64,000 bases of DNA from JAEUQQ01 sp963697285. GTDB lineage: Bacteria; Acidobacteriota; Vicinamibacteria; Vicinamibacterales; JAFNAJ01. Made by a program: the position numbers and the translations under genes. Shown in pieces: positions 1 to 9,362 of the stretch. Under the pieces are notes generated by a model. It was given only the letters and a program-made list of their open reading frames with translations, was not told where the DNA came from and searched no databases. Where the stretch lies: NCBI GenBank assembly GCA_963697285.1, contig CAVONI010000012.1, positions 496,001 to 560,000 of the forward strand. The letters run 5' to 3'. Numbering within the stretch: position 1 is the first letter of the stretch; each line of letters starts with the position of its first letter.

Positions 1-654
1 CCCGCCCGCGGTGTAGGCCGGCATCAGCGCGCGTGCGCCGTCCATCCCGACCTTGCCGGCGATACGCGCCCGCAGGATCTCGTCGCGGTAGTTCGTCGAG
101 AGGTTGAGCGCCATCACTTTCGACCACGCCAGCGCATCCTCGACGGTGTACGGTTCAGGCGTCGTGCCGAGGAGCGCGTATTCGACGGGCAGGCCGCGTC
201 CGCTGTGCGTGGCAATGAACGCGTTCACGCCGCGCACGTACGCGTCGAGATACCCGCGAGCACCTGGAGGCAACGACGCCGCGCCTGCTGCTGCGGCGCG
301 ACGCAGACCGAGCGTCCTGAAGAGGCGGTCGGTCTCGACCGCCGCGGGGCCAAGGACCTCGGACAGCCGACCCGCCGCCAGGCGACGCTGGAATTCCATT
401 TGCCACAGGCGGTCCTGGGCGTGCACGTAGCCGAGGCCGAACGCGGCATCGTTCTCGCTGGCCGCCCGGATGTGCGGGATCCCCCACCCGTCACGGACGA
501 CCTCGATCGCCGCCGAGGGGCCCGAGATCCGGATGGTCCCGCTGACCTGCGGCAAGGCCGCGCGCAGGCGGAACCAGGCGTATCCACCAACGGCGAGGGC
601 CACGACGAGGAGGCCCAGCACCACCCACTTCACCATCCGGCCGATGAGGCGCAT
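1..654 (-). CDS. Penicillin acylase family protein (S45), N-terminal part, cut by window edge
   Basis: Reading inward from position 654 the frame is open to the window edge (218 codons). It starts with a basic segment and one hydrophobic helix (about residues 8-27), followed by the N-terminal half of a penicillin acylase/amidase alpha chain: a V-x-RD-x-WGIPHI motif, DAAFGLGYVHAQDRLWQME, then GRLSEVLG. Known family members are N-terminal-nucleophile amidohydrolases that self-cleave into alpha and beta chains and hydrolyse amides such as penicillins or acyl-homoserine lactones. The catalytic Ser lies beyond the window, so activity cannot be judged. An alternative start is at 636. It is divergent from lipA, with 63 bases between the two starts. 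Confidence 0.85.
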   Translation of the reverse strand, partial: MRLIGRMVKWVVLGLLVVALAVGGYAWFRLRAALPQVSGTIRISGPSAAIEVVRDGWGIPHIRAASENDAAFGLGYVHAQDRLWQMEFQRRLAAGRLSEVLGPAAVETDRLFRTLGLRRAAAAGAASLPPGARGYLDAYVRGVNAFIATHSGRGLPVEYALLGTTPEPYTVEDALAWSKVMALNLSTNYRDEILRARIAGKVGMDGARALMPAYTAGG

Positions 655-717
655 CCGCGAGAGGATACAACGTCCTCCCGGCAGCCGGTACCGCGCGGCA
701 TGCTACGATCACTGGTC

Positions 718-1626
718 ATGTCGTCAGTGATTCCGCTCGATGCCCTGCGTGCCCAGCCGCGCCTGCCGAAGCCTGAATGGCTCAAGGTCCGAGCGCCCGG
801 CTCGGACGGCTACCAGCGCCTCAAGGGGCTGATGCGCGGGCTCAAGCTCAACACGGTGTGCGAAGAAGCCCATTGCCCCAACATCGGCGAGTGCTGGCAC
901 CACGGCACGGCGACCTTCATGATCCTCGGCGATGTCTGCACCCGCGCGTGCGGTTACTGCGCGATCGCGCACGGCAAGCCGCCGGTGTACGACGTCGAGG
1001 AACCGGCCCGCGTGGCGCACGCCGTCGCCACGCTGGGGCTATCGTATGTCGTGATCACCTCGGTGGATCGCGACGACCTGCCGGATGGCGGGGCCTTCAT
1101 ATTCGCCGAGACGATCCGGCAGATCCGGCAGCGAACCGACGGCGTGCGCATCGAGGTCCTCATCCCGGATTTCCAGGGCAAACCGGCTCCCCTGGCCGCC
1201 GTGCTCGACGCCGGCCCAGACATCCTCAACCACAACACCGAGACGGTGCCCCGACTCTACCGCCTGGCCCGCTCAGGCGGCCGTTACTCGCGCACGCTCG
1301 AGTTGCTCGCGCGCGCACGCGCGCACGCCCCCCACATCCCGACCAAGACGGGGTTGATGCTGGGACTCGGCGAGGACACGGCTGAGGTCGTCGAGGTCCT
1401 GCACGACCTGCGCAAGGCGGGCGTCGACATCCTCACGCTGGGGCAGTACCTGCGTCCGAGCGAAGACCACCTGCCCATGGTCCGTTACTACCACCCCGAC
1501 GAGTTCGCCGAGTTGAAGCGCGTCGCGCTCTCGCTCGGGTTCGGCCACGTCGAGTCGGGCCCGCTGGTCCGCAGCTCGTACCACGCGCACGAGCAGGCCG
1601 ACGCGCTGGCGGCCGTTGGCCGCTGA
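718..1626 (+). CDS. lipA: Lipoyl synthase
   Basis: Radical-SAM enzyme inserting two sulfurs into octanoyl groups on E2 subunits and GCV-H. The 302-residue product has both expected iron-sulfur motifs: the auxiliary cluster Cys48-x4-Cys53-x5-Cys59 and the radical-SAM cluster Cys74-x3-Cys78-x2-Cys81. It ends with the conserved RSSY segment whose Arg-Ser contacts the auxiliary cluster. The ATG at 718 gives the usual N-terminus; the frame is open far upstream but that stretch is antisense to the acylase gene. A TACGAT hexamer at 704-709 lies 8 nt before the start and no Shine-Dalgarno is seen, so the message may be leaderless. The pyruvate dehydrogenase operon, whose E2 carries two lipoyl domains, is 1.6 kb away. 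Confidence 0.96.
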   Translation: MSSVIPLDALRAQPRLPKPEWLKVRAPGSDGYQRLKGLMRGLKLNTVCEEAHCPNIGECWHHGTATFMILGDVCTRACGYCAIAHGKPPVYDVEEPARVAHAVATLGLSYVVITSVDRDDLPDGGAFIFAETIRQIRQRTDGVRIEVLIPDFQGKPAPLAAVLDAGPDILNHNTETVPRLYRLARSGGRYSRTLELLARARAHAPHIPTKTGLMLGLGEDTAEVVEVLHDLRKAGVDILTLGQYLRPSEDHLPMVRYYHPDEFAELKRVALSLGFGHVESGPLVRSSYHAHEQADALAAVGR

Positions 1627-1632
1627 GCGCTC

Positions 1633-2355
1633 GTGGCCACCGCGCCCTTGACGCTCTCCGCGCTCCGCGAGCGCATTGTCGGGTGCGACAGGTGTGAACG
1701 CCTGCGCGAGTACTGCACGCGGGTCGCACACGAGAAGAAGCGCGCGCATCGTGACGAGACGTACTGGGGACGCCCCGTTCCCGGATTCGGCGACCCCCTC
1801 GCCCGCGTGTGGGTGGTCGGACTCGCACCGGCCGCACATGGCGCCAACCGCACCGGCCGTGTCTTCACCGGCGACGGGGTCGGCGGGTCATGCGACTTCC
1901 TGATGACGGCGATGCACGCCAACGGCTTCGCCAACCAGCCGACGTCTCATCACGCTGCCGACGGCCTCCATCTGCACGACGCCTACATCGGGGCGGTGTG
2001 CCGCTGCGCTCCGCCCGACAACAAGCCGCTGCCGTCGGAGATTGCGAACTGCGCCCCTCACCTGGAAGCCGAACTGGCGACCTTGCCTCGCGTGCAGGTC
2101 ATCGTTGCCCTGGGGCGGATCGCCTCTGATGCCTGCTGGAGGATGGCGGCGCAGCGCGCAGCGGGGCGCCGGGTGCGTCCGGCGTTCGCGCATGGTCAAG
2201 TGGTCGATCTGCAGGTGCCCGGCATGCCGGTACTGGTCGAGTCGTACCATCCCAGCCGCCAGAACACCAACACCCGGCGTCTGACGCCATCGATGATGTC
2301 GGACGTGTTCGCGACGGCCAGGCGCCTCATCGGGCCACCCCGGGGGAGACGCTGA
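1633..2355 (+). CDS. Uracil-DNA glycosylase, family 5 (UDGb-like)
   Basis: 240-residue DNA repair glycosylase that would remove uracil, and in this family often other deaminated bases, from DNA. The key motif GLAPAAHGANRTGR followed by VFTGD is the family 5 form of motif A, which lacks the catalytic Asp of classical UDGs. The C-terminal SYHPSRQNT matches the His-containing motif B. An early CDRC...C pair and the later CRC...C segment supply the four Cys expected for the 4Fe-4S cluster. The start is GTG at 1633, six bases after the lipA stop, so the two genes are probably co-transcribed. Confidence 0.9.
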   Translation: MATAPLTLSALRERIVGCDRCERLREYCTRVAHEKKRAHRDETYWGRPVPGFGDPLARVWVVGLAPAAHGANRTGRVFTGDGVGGSCDFLMTAMHANGFANQPTSHHAADGLHLHDAYIGAVCRCAPPDNKPLPSEIANCAPHLEAELATLPRVQVIVALGRIASDACWRMAAQRAAGRRVRPAFAHGQVVDLQVPGMPVLVESYHPSRQNTNTRRLTPSMMSDVFATARRLIGPPRGRR

Positions 2356-2379
2356 GGGGCGCGCCGCTCGGCGCGTCCC
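2356..2379. terminator. Convergent hairpin after the UDG gene
   Basis: A 10-bp stem (one G-T wobble) with a 4-base GCTC loop sits directly after the UDG stop and 19 bases before the end of the oppositely oriented cytochrome gene. There is no U-tract, so it is a GC-rich, possibly bidirectional, terminator candidate. Confidence 0.5.
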
Positions 2380-2398
2380 TCGGCCATCGCTCACCCAC

Positions 2399-3109
2399 TC
2401 AGCGGGATGGAGCCGCGGGCGCCGGCTGTCCCGGTGGGGCCGGCATCGGCGCCGCGACGATCGCATCAGGCACCGTGTTCTTGATCGCGGGCACCGTGCG
2501 CAGGTAGGCGAAGACAGCTTTCAGATCCGCGTCGGTCATCCTCGAGTAGGCCTGCCACGGCATCGGCGGCATGATCATCCGCCCGGTGGGGATCCCCAGG
2601 TGGCGGCCGGTCTTCAAGGCCTGAACGAAACCGTTCTCGGTCCACTGGCCAAGGCCCGTCGTGTCGTGCGACGTCAGGTTGATGGCGTAGCTGATGCCCC
2701 AGGGACCGGCGTAGGCGGTGTTGGTCGCGTTGCCGGCGTACATCCACGGCATCTCGAGCTTGGGCGCCGGTGGCAACTGCATGCCCTCGGGATGCCCGCT
2801 CAGGTAGCGCGTCATGTCGGGCTCAGGCCCGCGGGCGCCCATCTTCAGGGGCGTGTGGCAATCGTTGCAGCCGCCGATGTCGACGAGGTACTTGCCGCGG
2901 GCGACCGCGTCATCGTGCGCCTGCGTCGTGGCGCTGGTCGCGTTCGAGGTTGTCGAGACATCAGGCGTGGGCCTGCAGGCGACACTCACTGCGACGACGG
3001 CGAGGCCAGCCAGCAGGCCCAACCTCCGTGCGGCATCGCCGCGCTTCGACCTCGCAGGTCCCTGCATCGCGGTTTCTCCGCCGACCACTGCTCTTCCTTC
3101 GACCGACAT
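2399..3109 (-). CDS. Mono-heme c-type cytochrome lipoprotein
   Basis: 236-residue exported protein. A hydrophobic segment (about residues 29-44) ends in VSVAC, a plausible lipobox with Cys45 as lipidation site. Cys81-x2-Cys84-His85 is the covalent heme c site, and the C-terminal MPWQAYSRMTDADLKAVFAY with nearby Met residues resembles the axial-ligand and terminal-helix region of class I cytochrome c. The start was set at 3109 because a GGAGGG Shine-Dalgarno lies just upstream; an open but unsupported extension runs to 3181. A Pro/Ala-rich tail closes the protein. It lies 118 bases downstream of lpdA on the same strand. The electron partner is unknown. Confidence 0.85.
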   Translation of the reverse strand: MSVEGRAVVGGETAMQGPARSKRGDAARRLGLLAGLAVVAVSVACRPTPDVSTTSNATSATTQAHDDAVARGKYLVDIGGCNDCHTPLKMGARGPEPDMTRYLSGHPEGMQLPPAPKLEMPWMYAGNATNTAYAGPWGISYAINLTSHDTTGLGQWTENGFVQALKTGRHLGIPTGRMIMPPMPWQAYSRMTDADLKAVFAYLRTVPAIKNTVPDAIVAAPMPAPPGQPAPAAPSR

Positions 3110-3227
3110 GCTTGCCCTCCATTTCGCGGCACGTGGGCAACGGCCCGTCACCCCTGGCCACCGATTCGTGATGACGATCATCGACGGATCGCGGAGGAGG
3201 AAGTTCCAGCACGGACGAGCTGTGATG

Positions 3228-4643
3228 TCACTTCTTCCTGGGGCGGTAGATGTGCGTCGACGTGCCGAAGTACGCGTCGGCGCTCTCCATCACCGTTTCC
3301 GAGAGCGTGGGATGCGGATGAATGGTCATCGCGACGTCTGCAGCGGTCGCCGCCATCTCGATCGCGAGCACGCCTTCCGCGATCAGTTCGCCGGCACCCG
3401 GGCCGACAACTCCCATGCCCAGCACACGCCCGCTGGGCTTGTCGATGATCAGTTTCGTGACACCATCGCTGCGGTCGATGGTCGTTGCACGACCTGACGC
3501 CGCCCAGGGGAACCGCGCAATCTCCACGTCGGCCCCGCTGGCCTTCGCCTCGGTCTCGGTCAGCCCGCACCAGGCCAACTCGGGGTCGGTGAAGACGACC
3601 GCCGGGATCGCGGCCGGCTCGAACGCCGCCTTGTGTCCCGCGATCACCTCGACCGCAACGCGGCCCTCGTGCGACGCCTTGTGCGCGAGCATCGGCTCGC
3701 CGGCCACGTCACCGATGGCGAAGATCGAGGCCTCGGCCGTGCGACGCTGCGCATCGACCACGATGAATCCACGACCGTTGACCTGCACCCTGGTGCGCTC
3801 GAGCCCGGGGATCCGGGAGTTCGGCCGGCGACCGACCGACACGAGCACCTTGTCGAACTGCTGCGACTTCTGCTCGAGGGTGCCCTCGAACACCACGTCG
3901 AGTGCGCTGCCGGAGTCGGTCAGCGACACGACCTTCGTCTTGAGCAGAATCGCCTTGAACCGCGGCGCGATCGAGCGCGCCAGGACGTTCGCGAGATCGC
4001 GGTCGGCACCCGGCAGCAGGCCGTCGAGCATCTCGACCACCGTGACCTCCGAACCAAGTGCAGCGTACACGCTGCCGAGTTCGAGGCCGATGTAGCCGCC
4101 GCCGACGACGAGCAGGCGACGCGGGATGTCGCGCAGTTCGAGCGCGCCGGTCGAGTCCATGACGCGCGGGCTGTCGATCGACACGCCGGGGACCTTCGTG
4201 GGAAACGAGCCCGTCGACAGGATGATGTAGTCACTGGTCACCCGCTGCGCGCCCGTGGCCGTCGCAACGCTCACCGTGTGGGGGTCGACGATCGTCCCGC
4301 GCCCGCGCACGAAGGTGATCCCGCGCATGGTCGAGAGTTGGCCGAGGCCGCCGGTCATCTTGGCCACGACGCCCTCCTTGAAGCTCCGGAGCTTGTCGAG
4401 ATCGATGGCAGGCGGGCCGAAGGTCACGCCCCACGCGGCACTGTGGCGGGCTTCGTTGACCAGCCTGGCGACGTGCAACAGCGCCTTCGACGGGATGCAT
4501 CCGCGGTAGAGGCAGACGCCGCCGGGATTGGCCTCCTCGTCGATGAGCGTGACAGGCAGGCCGAGATCGGCAGCGAGAAAGGCCGCGGCGTAGCCGCCGG
4601 GGCCTCCCCCGAGAACAGTCAACGATGGAGTCGGATGCGCCAT
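3228..4643 (-). CDS. lpdA: Dihydrolipoyl dehydrogenase (E3)
   Basis: 471-residue FAD flavoprotein that reoxidises dihydrolipoamide with NAD+. The N-terminus has the FAD Rossmann motif GGGPGGYAAA. The redox disulfide is Cys44-Cys49 in GGVCLYRGCIPSK. A second Rossmann motif (VVGGGYIGLELGSVYAALG) binds NAD, AIGDVAG is the second FAD contact, and the C-terminal HPHPTLSE supplies the catalytic His-Glu pair. The frame is open far upstream, but ATG 4643 gives the canonical N-terminus. It is the third gene of the aceE-aceF-lpdA run, 29 bases after aceF. Confidence 0.96.
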   Translation of the reverse strand: MAHPTPSLTVLGGGPGGYAAAFLAADLGLPVTLIDEEANPGGVCLYRGCIPSKALLHVARLVNEARHSAAWGVTFGPPAIDLDKLRSFKEGVVAKMTGGLGQLSTMRGITFVRGRGTIVDPHTVSVATATGAQRVTSDYIILSTGSFPTKVPGVSIDSPRVMDSTGALELRDIPRRLLVVGGGYIGLELGSVYAALGSEVTVVEMLDGLLPGADRDLANVLARSIAPRFKAILLKTKVVSLTDSGSALDVVFEGTLEQKSQQFDKVLVSVGRRPNSRIPGLERTRVQVNGRGFIVVDAQRRTAEASIFAIGDVAGEPMLAHKASHEGRVAVEVIAGHKAAFEPAAIPAVVFTDPELAWCGLTETEAKASGADVEIARFPWAASGRATTIDRSDGVTKLIIDKPSGRVLGMGVVGPGAGELIAEGVLAIEMAATAADVAMTIHPHPTLSETVMESADAYFGTSTHIYRPRKK

Positions 4644-4672
4644 GAGGGGTGCGGAAGTGGGAACGTCGCGGG

Positions 4673-6460
4673 CTAACCGGCCAGCGACAACAGGAAGGGC
4701 TGCTCGAGCGCCTCGCAGACGAAACGCAGGAAGCGCATCCCGTCGGCGCCGTCGATCACGCGATGATCGTAGGACAACGACAGCGGGAGCATGAGGCGCG
4801 GCACGAACTGCCCGTCCTTCCACACGGGCTGCATCGTCGCACGCGACATTCCCAGAATCGCCACCTCGGGCAGGTTCACGATCGGCGTGAAATAGGTTCC
4901 GCCGATCCCGCCGAGGTTCGTGATCGTGAAGCAACCGCCCTGCATCTCGTCGAGCGACAGCTTCGCCGTTCGCGCGCGCTCGCTCAGTTGCTGGAGTTCG
5001 GCCGACAGCTCGACGATGTTCTTCTTGTCGACATCGCGGATGACCGGCACGAGCAGTCCGCGCTCGGTGTCGACCGCCACGCCGACGTTCACGTACTTCT
5101 TGAGGATCACTTCGTCGGCGTTCATGTCGACCGCCGCGTTGAACTGGGGAAACTGCTTCAGCGCCGCTGCGACGACCTTGAGCGCCACCGCGGTTACCGT
5201 GAGCTTGCCGCCCGCGGCCTCGGCGCGCTTGCCGAACTGCTTCCGCAGGTTCTCGAGTGCGGTGATGTCGGCGAGGTCGCACTGCGTGACGTGCGGAATC
5301 TGCACCCACGCATTCGACAGGTGTTCGGCCGTCTTGCGGCGAACACCGCGCATGGGCTTGCGCTCGACGGCGCCGAACTTCGTGAAGTCGGGCAGAGCCG
5401 TCTGGGCAATCCCGCCTGATGCCACGGCCCCCTTCGGCCCTCCCCCGCTCATCATCGACTTGACGTACGCCTTGACGTCGTCGGCCGAGATGCGCCCGCC
5501 GGGACCTGTCCCCTTGACCTGATAGATGTCGACGCCGAGTTCGCGCGCGGTGCGACGCACCGAGGGCGAGGCCGGCACCGGGGGACGCTTCTGGTCACCC
5601 TCGCGTCCCTGCGCCATGTCAACCACACCCGATCGCGCGGGCAGCACGGCGCGCGGCGTTCCATCGGCCGCCGCCTCCTCGAGCGCATGCTCGAGCATGC
5701 CGGGCTTGTCGGTCACCGGCGACTTGATGGTGCCGCCAACGTGCTGGTGCATGCCCTCGTCTGCCATCACCGACGGCGAGGGTGACGTCGACGAGGTCGT
5801 GGTCTTCGGCTCGGCCGACGCCGGGGCCAGCACAGCACCGCTGGTCTCGACCACGAGGATAACCTGGCCGATCTTGACCTTCTCGCCTTCGTTGACACGC
5901 ACCTCGGTGACACGCCCGGCCACCGAGGACGGGACCTCGATGGTGGCCTTGTCGGTTTCAAGCTCGAGCACGGGCTGATCGTTGGCGATCGCGTCTCCGG
6001 GCTTCACCAGGACCTTGAGGACGTCGCCACCGGCGACGTTCTCGCCCAACTCGGGGAGGGTGAACTCGACGAGTGCGGGTTCCGCCGGAGCGGCCGGCGC
6101 GTCCGCAGCGGCAGGCACCGCATCAGGCGCGGGCTCCTCGGCGGGAACGTCGGCGGCGGCCGGCGCGTCAGGGCTGGCCGCCGGGGCCGCCTCGACCGCT
6201 GGCGCCGGTGCCGTCGCGCTCTCGGCAGCGTCGACGGTGAAGACGACCTGCCCGACCGCGATCTTCTCGCCTTCCTTGACGCGCACGTCGAGTACGCGTC
6301 CCGAGACGCTCGACGGGACCTCGATGGTGGCCTTGTCGGTCTCGAGTTCGACGACCGGCTGGTCGAGGGCGACCGTGTCACCAGGCTTGACGAGGATCTT
6401 CAGGACGTCGCCGCCGGCGACGTTCTCTCCGAGAGACGGAAGTGCGAATTCAGTAGGCAC
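4673..6460 (-). CDS. aceF: Pyruvate dehydrogenase E2, dihydrolipoamide acetyltransferase
   Basis: 595-residue E2 core. It has two tandem lipoyl domains, each with ETDKATIEVPS where the Lys is lipoylated (Lys43 in the first), separated by Ala/Pro-rich linkers. A peripheral subunit-binding domain follows (VRRTARELGVDIYQVKGTG, about 200 residues before the catalytic core). The CoA-acyltransferase domain ends with YDHRVIDGADGMRFL, which carries the catalytic His. The start is inferred as GTG at 6460, giving MPTEFALPSLGEN; the upstream extension reads through aceE antisense and is not credible. It lies 65 bases after aceE and 29 bases before lpdA. Confidence 0.95.
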   Translation of the reverse strand: MPTEFALPSLGENVAGGDVLKILVKPGDTVALDQPVVELETDKATIEVPSSVSGRVLDVRVKEGEKIAVGQVVFTVDAAESATAPAPAVEAAPAASPDAPAAADVPAEEPAPDAVPAAADAPAAPAEPALVEFTLPELGENVAGGDVLKVLVKPGDAIANDQPVLELETDKATIEVPSSVAGRVTEVRVNEGEKVKIGQVILVVETSGAVLAPASAEPKTTTSSTSPSPSVMADEGMHQHVGGTIKSPVTDKPGMLEHALEEAAADGTPRAVLPARSGVVDMAQGREGDQKRPPVPASPSVRRTARELGVDIYQVKGTGPGGRISADDVKAYVKSMMSGGGPKGAVASGGIAQTALPDFTKFGAVERKPMRGVRRKTAEHLSNAWVQIPHVTQCDLADITALENLRKQFGKRAEAAGGKLTVTAVALKVVAAALKQFPQFNAAVDMNADEVILKKYVNVGVAVDTERGLLVPVIRDVDKKNIVELSAELQQLSERARTAKLSLDEMQGGCFTITNLGGIGGTYFTPIVNLPEVAILGMSRATMQPVWKDGQFVPRLMLPLSLSYDHRVIDGADGMRFLRFVCEALEQPFLLSLAG

Positions 6461-6525
6461 GATGCGTATGGCCTGAGCGAGTCTGCGTGCGTGAGTGTCA
6501 AAGGTCCGTGGACATCGGCGACGTG

Positions 6526-9210
6526 TCAGCTGATCGCTGGATCCGCCTTCTCGGGGTCGATGCCGAGATCGCGAATCGCCTGGTCGACGACCGTCGCGTC
6601 GATCTGTTTCTCGCGCGCCAGCGCCGCCAGGGTGGCGACGGTGATGAAGCGATGGTCGACCTCGAAGAAGGTGCGGAGGGCCGACCGGCCCTCGCTGCGC
6701 CCGAAGCCGTCGGTGCCCAGCACGTGAATGGGGCGCGATACCCACCGGTCGATCGCGCACGGCAGGGCCTTGACGTAGTCGCTGGCGGCGACGATGACGC
6801 CCTTCGTGTCGTTGAGGTGTGCACCGACCCACGGCACGCGCGGCGCCTCGGTGGGATGCAGCATGTTCCACCGATCGCACGCGTTGCCGTCGCGATACAA
6901 CTCGGTGTAGCTCGTCACGCTCCAGACGTCGGCGGCAACGTGGTACTTCTCGGCGAGCAGCGCCTGCGCCCTGACCACCTCGGGCAGGATGGCGCCGCTG
7001 CCGAGCAACTGCGCCTTGAGCTTCGACTTGGGCGCGCTGGCGGGCTGCAGCTTGTACAGGCCCTTGAGAATCCCCTCGCGGGCGCCCGCAGGCATCGCCG
7101 GCTGTGCATACTGCTCGTTCATCACCGTGAGGTAGTAGAAGACGCTCTCGCCCTCGCCGTACATCCGCCTGATGCCGTCGTCGATGATGGTGGCGATCTC
7201 GTACGCGAACGCCGGGTCGTAGGCGAGCAGGTTCGGAACCGGCAACGCCAACAGGTGCGAGTTGCCGTCCTGGTGCTGCAACCCCTCGCCGGCCAGCGTC
7301 GTGCGGCCGGCCGTGCCGCCGAGGATGAACCCACGGCAGCGCATGTCGCCAGCGGCCCAGATCAGGTCGCCGACGCGTTGCATGCCGAACATCGAGTAGA
7401 AGATGAAGAAGGGGATCGTGTTGACCCCGTGCGTCGCGTAGGCCGTGCCCGCCGCGATGAACGACGCGAGTGAGCCCGCCTCGGTGATGCCTTCCTCGAA
7501 GATCTGCCCGTCGGTGGCTTCCTTGTAGTAGAGCAGGTTGTCGATGTCGACCGGCTCGTACAACTGCCCGACGTGCGAGTAGATGCCCACCTGCCGGAAC
7601 AGCGCTTCCATGCCGAACGTCCGGGCTTCGTCGGGCACGATCGGCACCACGAGGTCGCCGAGTTCCTTGTCGCGCAGCAACTTCGACAGCATCCGCACGA
7701 ACGCCATCGTGGTCGAGACCTTGCGGCCATCGGTGCCGGTGAGGAACTCGTCGAAGATCTCCCGCTGCGCCGCCGGCTTCAGCGCCGGCGCCACGACGGT
7801 GCGGCGCGGCACGGCGCCCCCGAGCGCGGCGCGGCGCTCGCGCATGTAGGTGATCTCGTCGCTGTCGTCGGCGGGCCGGTAGAACGGCAGGTTGGCAATC
7901 TCGGCGTCGCTGATGGGAATGCCGAAGCGCGTCCTGAACGCGCGCAGTTCGTCCTCGTTCAGCTTCTTCTGCTGGTGCGTGATGTTCTTGCCCTCACCGC
8001 TCTCGCCCATCCCGTAGCCCTTGATGGTACGGGCGAGGATGACCGTGGGCGAACCCTTGTGGTTCACCGCCGACCGGAACGCGTTGTAGACCTTCTCGGG
8101 ATCGTGGCCCCCGAGGCGCTGCTTCTTGAGCTGTTCGTCCGACAGGTGCTTGACCATGTCGAGCAGGCGCGGATCGGCACCGAAGAAATGCTCGCGCAGG
8201 TACGCGCCCGACTCCACGGCGTACTTCTGGTACTGACCATCGACGATCTCGCCCATGCGGCGGGCGAGCAGGCCCTCGTGATCGCGCGCCAGCAGCGCAT
8301 CCCATTCGCGGCCCCAGAGGACCTTGATGGTGTTCCAGCCCGAGCCGCGGAAGATGGCCTCGAGTTCCTGGATGATCTGGCCGTTGCCGCGCACGGGTCC
8401 ATCGAGGCGCTGCAGGTTGCAGTTGATGACGAAGATGAGGTTGTCGAGCTTCTCGCGCGACGCCAGCGTGATGGCCCCGAGGGCCTCGGGCTCGTCGGTC
8501 TCGCCGTCGCCCAGGAAGCACCACACCTTGCGGTGGCTGGTCTTGGCGAGGCCGCGATCCTCGAGGTACCGGAAGAACCGCGCCTGGTAGATCGCCATGA
8601 TGGGGCCGAGGCCCATCGACACCGTGGGGACTTCCCAGAAGTCCGGCATGAGCCACGGGTGGGGGTACGACGACAACCCGCCGCCGGGGGCCAGTTCGCG
8701 CCGGAAGTTCTCGAGTTGCTGCACGCCGATGCGCCCCTCGAGGAACGCACGCGCATACACGCCGGGGGCCGCGTGCCCCTGGAAGAAGATCAGGTCGCCG
8801 TCGACGTTGCTCTCGCCGCGGCCCTGGAAGAAGTGGTTGAAGCCCACCTCGTAGAGCGTGGCCGCCGACGCGAACGTCGAGATGTGCCCGCCGATGCCGT
8901 CTTCCTGGCGGTTGGCGCGCACCACCATCGCCAGCGCATTCCATCGAACGAGGCTCTTGATGCGCCGCTCGAGCTCGTTGCTGCCCGGCATCGGCGTCTG
9001 CTCGTCAACCGCGATGGTGTTGACGTACGGCGTGTTGGCCGTAAACGGCAGCCGGACGCCGTGCTTGCGGGCATGGATCTCGAGCTGGCGCAGGAGGCGA
9101 CCGGCGCGGAGGGGACCGGCGGTCTGGAGAACGTAGTCGAGCGATTCCAGCCACTCACGGGTTTCGATGGGATTGATATCGCCGGCGTCGCGCGGAGCAG
9201 TGCTTCTCAT
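6526..9210 (-). CDS. aceE: Pyruvate dehydrogenase E1, homodimeric AceE type
   Basis: 894-residue thiamine-diphosphate enzyme that decarboxylates pyruvate and reductively acetylates E2, close to the roughly 890 residues of the gammaproteobacterial homodimeric form. ETREWLESLDYVL opens the protein, and FLGDGETDEPE is the ThDP/Mg2+ motif with Asn (FVINCN) in the metal-binding part. MGESGEGKNITHQQKKLN is typical of AceE. The start at 9210 follows a GGTGAAGGA stretch; an upstream extension to 9312 overlaps the divergent lemA promoter region. It heads the PDH operon. Confidence 0.96.
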   Translation of the reverse strand: MRSTAPRDAGDINPIETREWLESLDYVLQTAGPLRAGRLLRQLEIHARKHGVRLPFTANTPYVNTIAVDEQTPMPGSNELERRIKSLVRWNALAMVVRANRQEDGIGGHISTFASAATLYEVGFNHFFQGRGESNVDGDLIFFQGHAAPGVYARAFLEGRIGVQQLENFRRELAPGGGLSSYPHPWLMPDFWEVPTVSMGLGPIMAIYQARFFRYLEDRGLAKTSHRKVWCFLGDGETDEPEALGAITLASREKLDNLIFVINCNLQRLDGPVRGNGQIIQELEAIFRGSGWNTIKVLWGREWDALLARDHEGLLARRMGEIVDGQYQKYAVESGAYLREHFFGADPRLLDMVKHLSDEQLKKQRLGGHDPEKVYNAFRSAVNHKGSPTVILARTIKGYGMGESGEGKNITHQQKKLNEDELRAFRTRFGIPISDAEIANLPFYRPADDSDEITYMRERRAALGGAVPRRTVVAPALKPAAQREIFDEFLTGTDGRKVSTTMAFVRMLSKLLRDKELGDLVVPIVPDEARTFGMEALFRQVGIYSHVGQLYEPVDIDNLLYYKEATDGQIFEEGITEAGSLASFIAAGTAYATHGVNTIPFFIFYSMFGMQRVGDLIWAAGDMRCRGFILGGTAGRTTLAGEGLQHQDGNSHLLALPVPNLLAYDPAFAYEIATIIDDGIRRMYGEGESVFYYLTVMNEQYAQPAMPAGAREGILKGLYKLQPASAPKSKLKAQLLGSGAILPEVVRAQALLAEKYHVAADVWSVTSYTELYRDGNACDRWNMLHPTEAPRVPWVGAHLNDTKGVIVAASDYVKALPCAIDRWVSRPIHVLGTDGFGRSEGRSALRTFFEVDHRFITVATLAALAREKQIDATVVDQAIRDLGIDPEKADPAIS

Positions 9211-9362
9211 CAGATGGTGTCCTTCACCGACGCAACGGGCACAGGCCCGTGAGAACGTCATGCGGGTGGCCTGGCTCGGACGGATGCTCCGAAGCGGCGC
9301 GGGTCCCGTCATCGTATCAAAGAACGCGCGATTGACGCCCGTCGGTGCGATAAACTACCCGC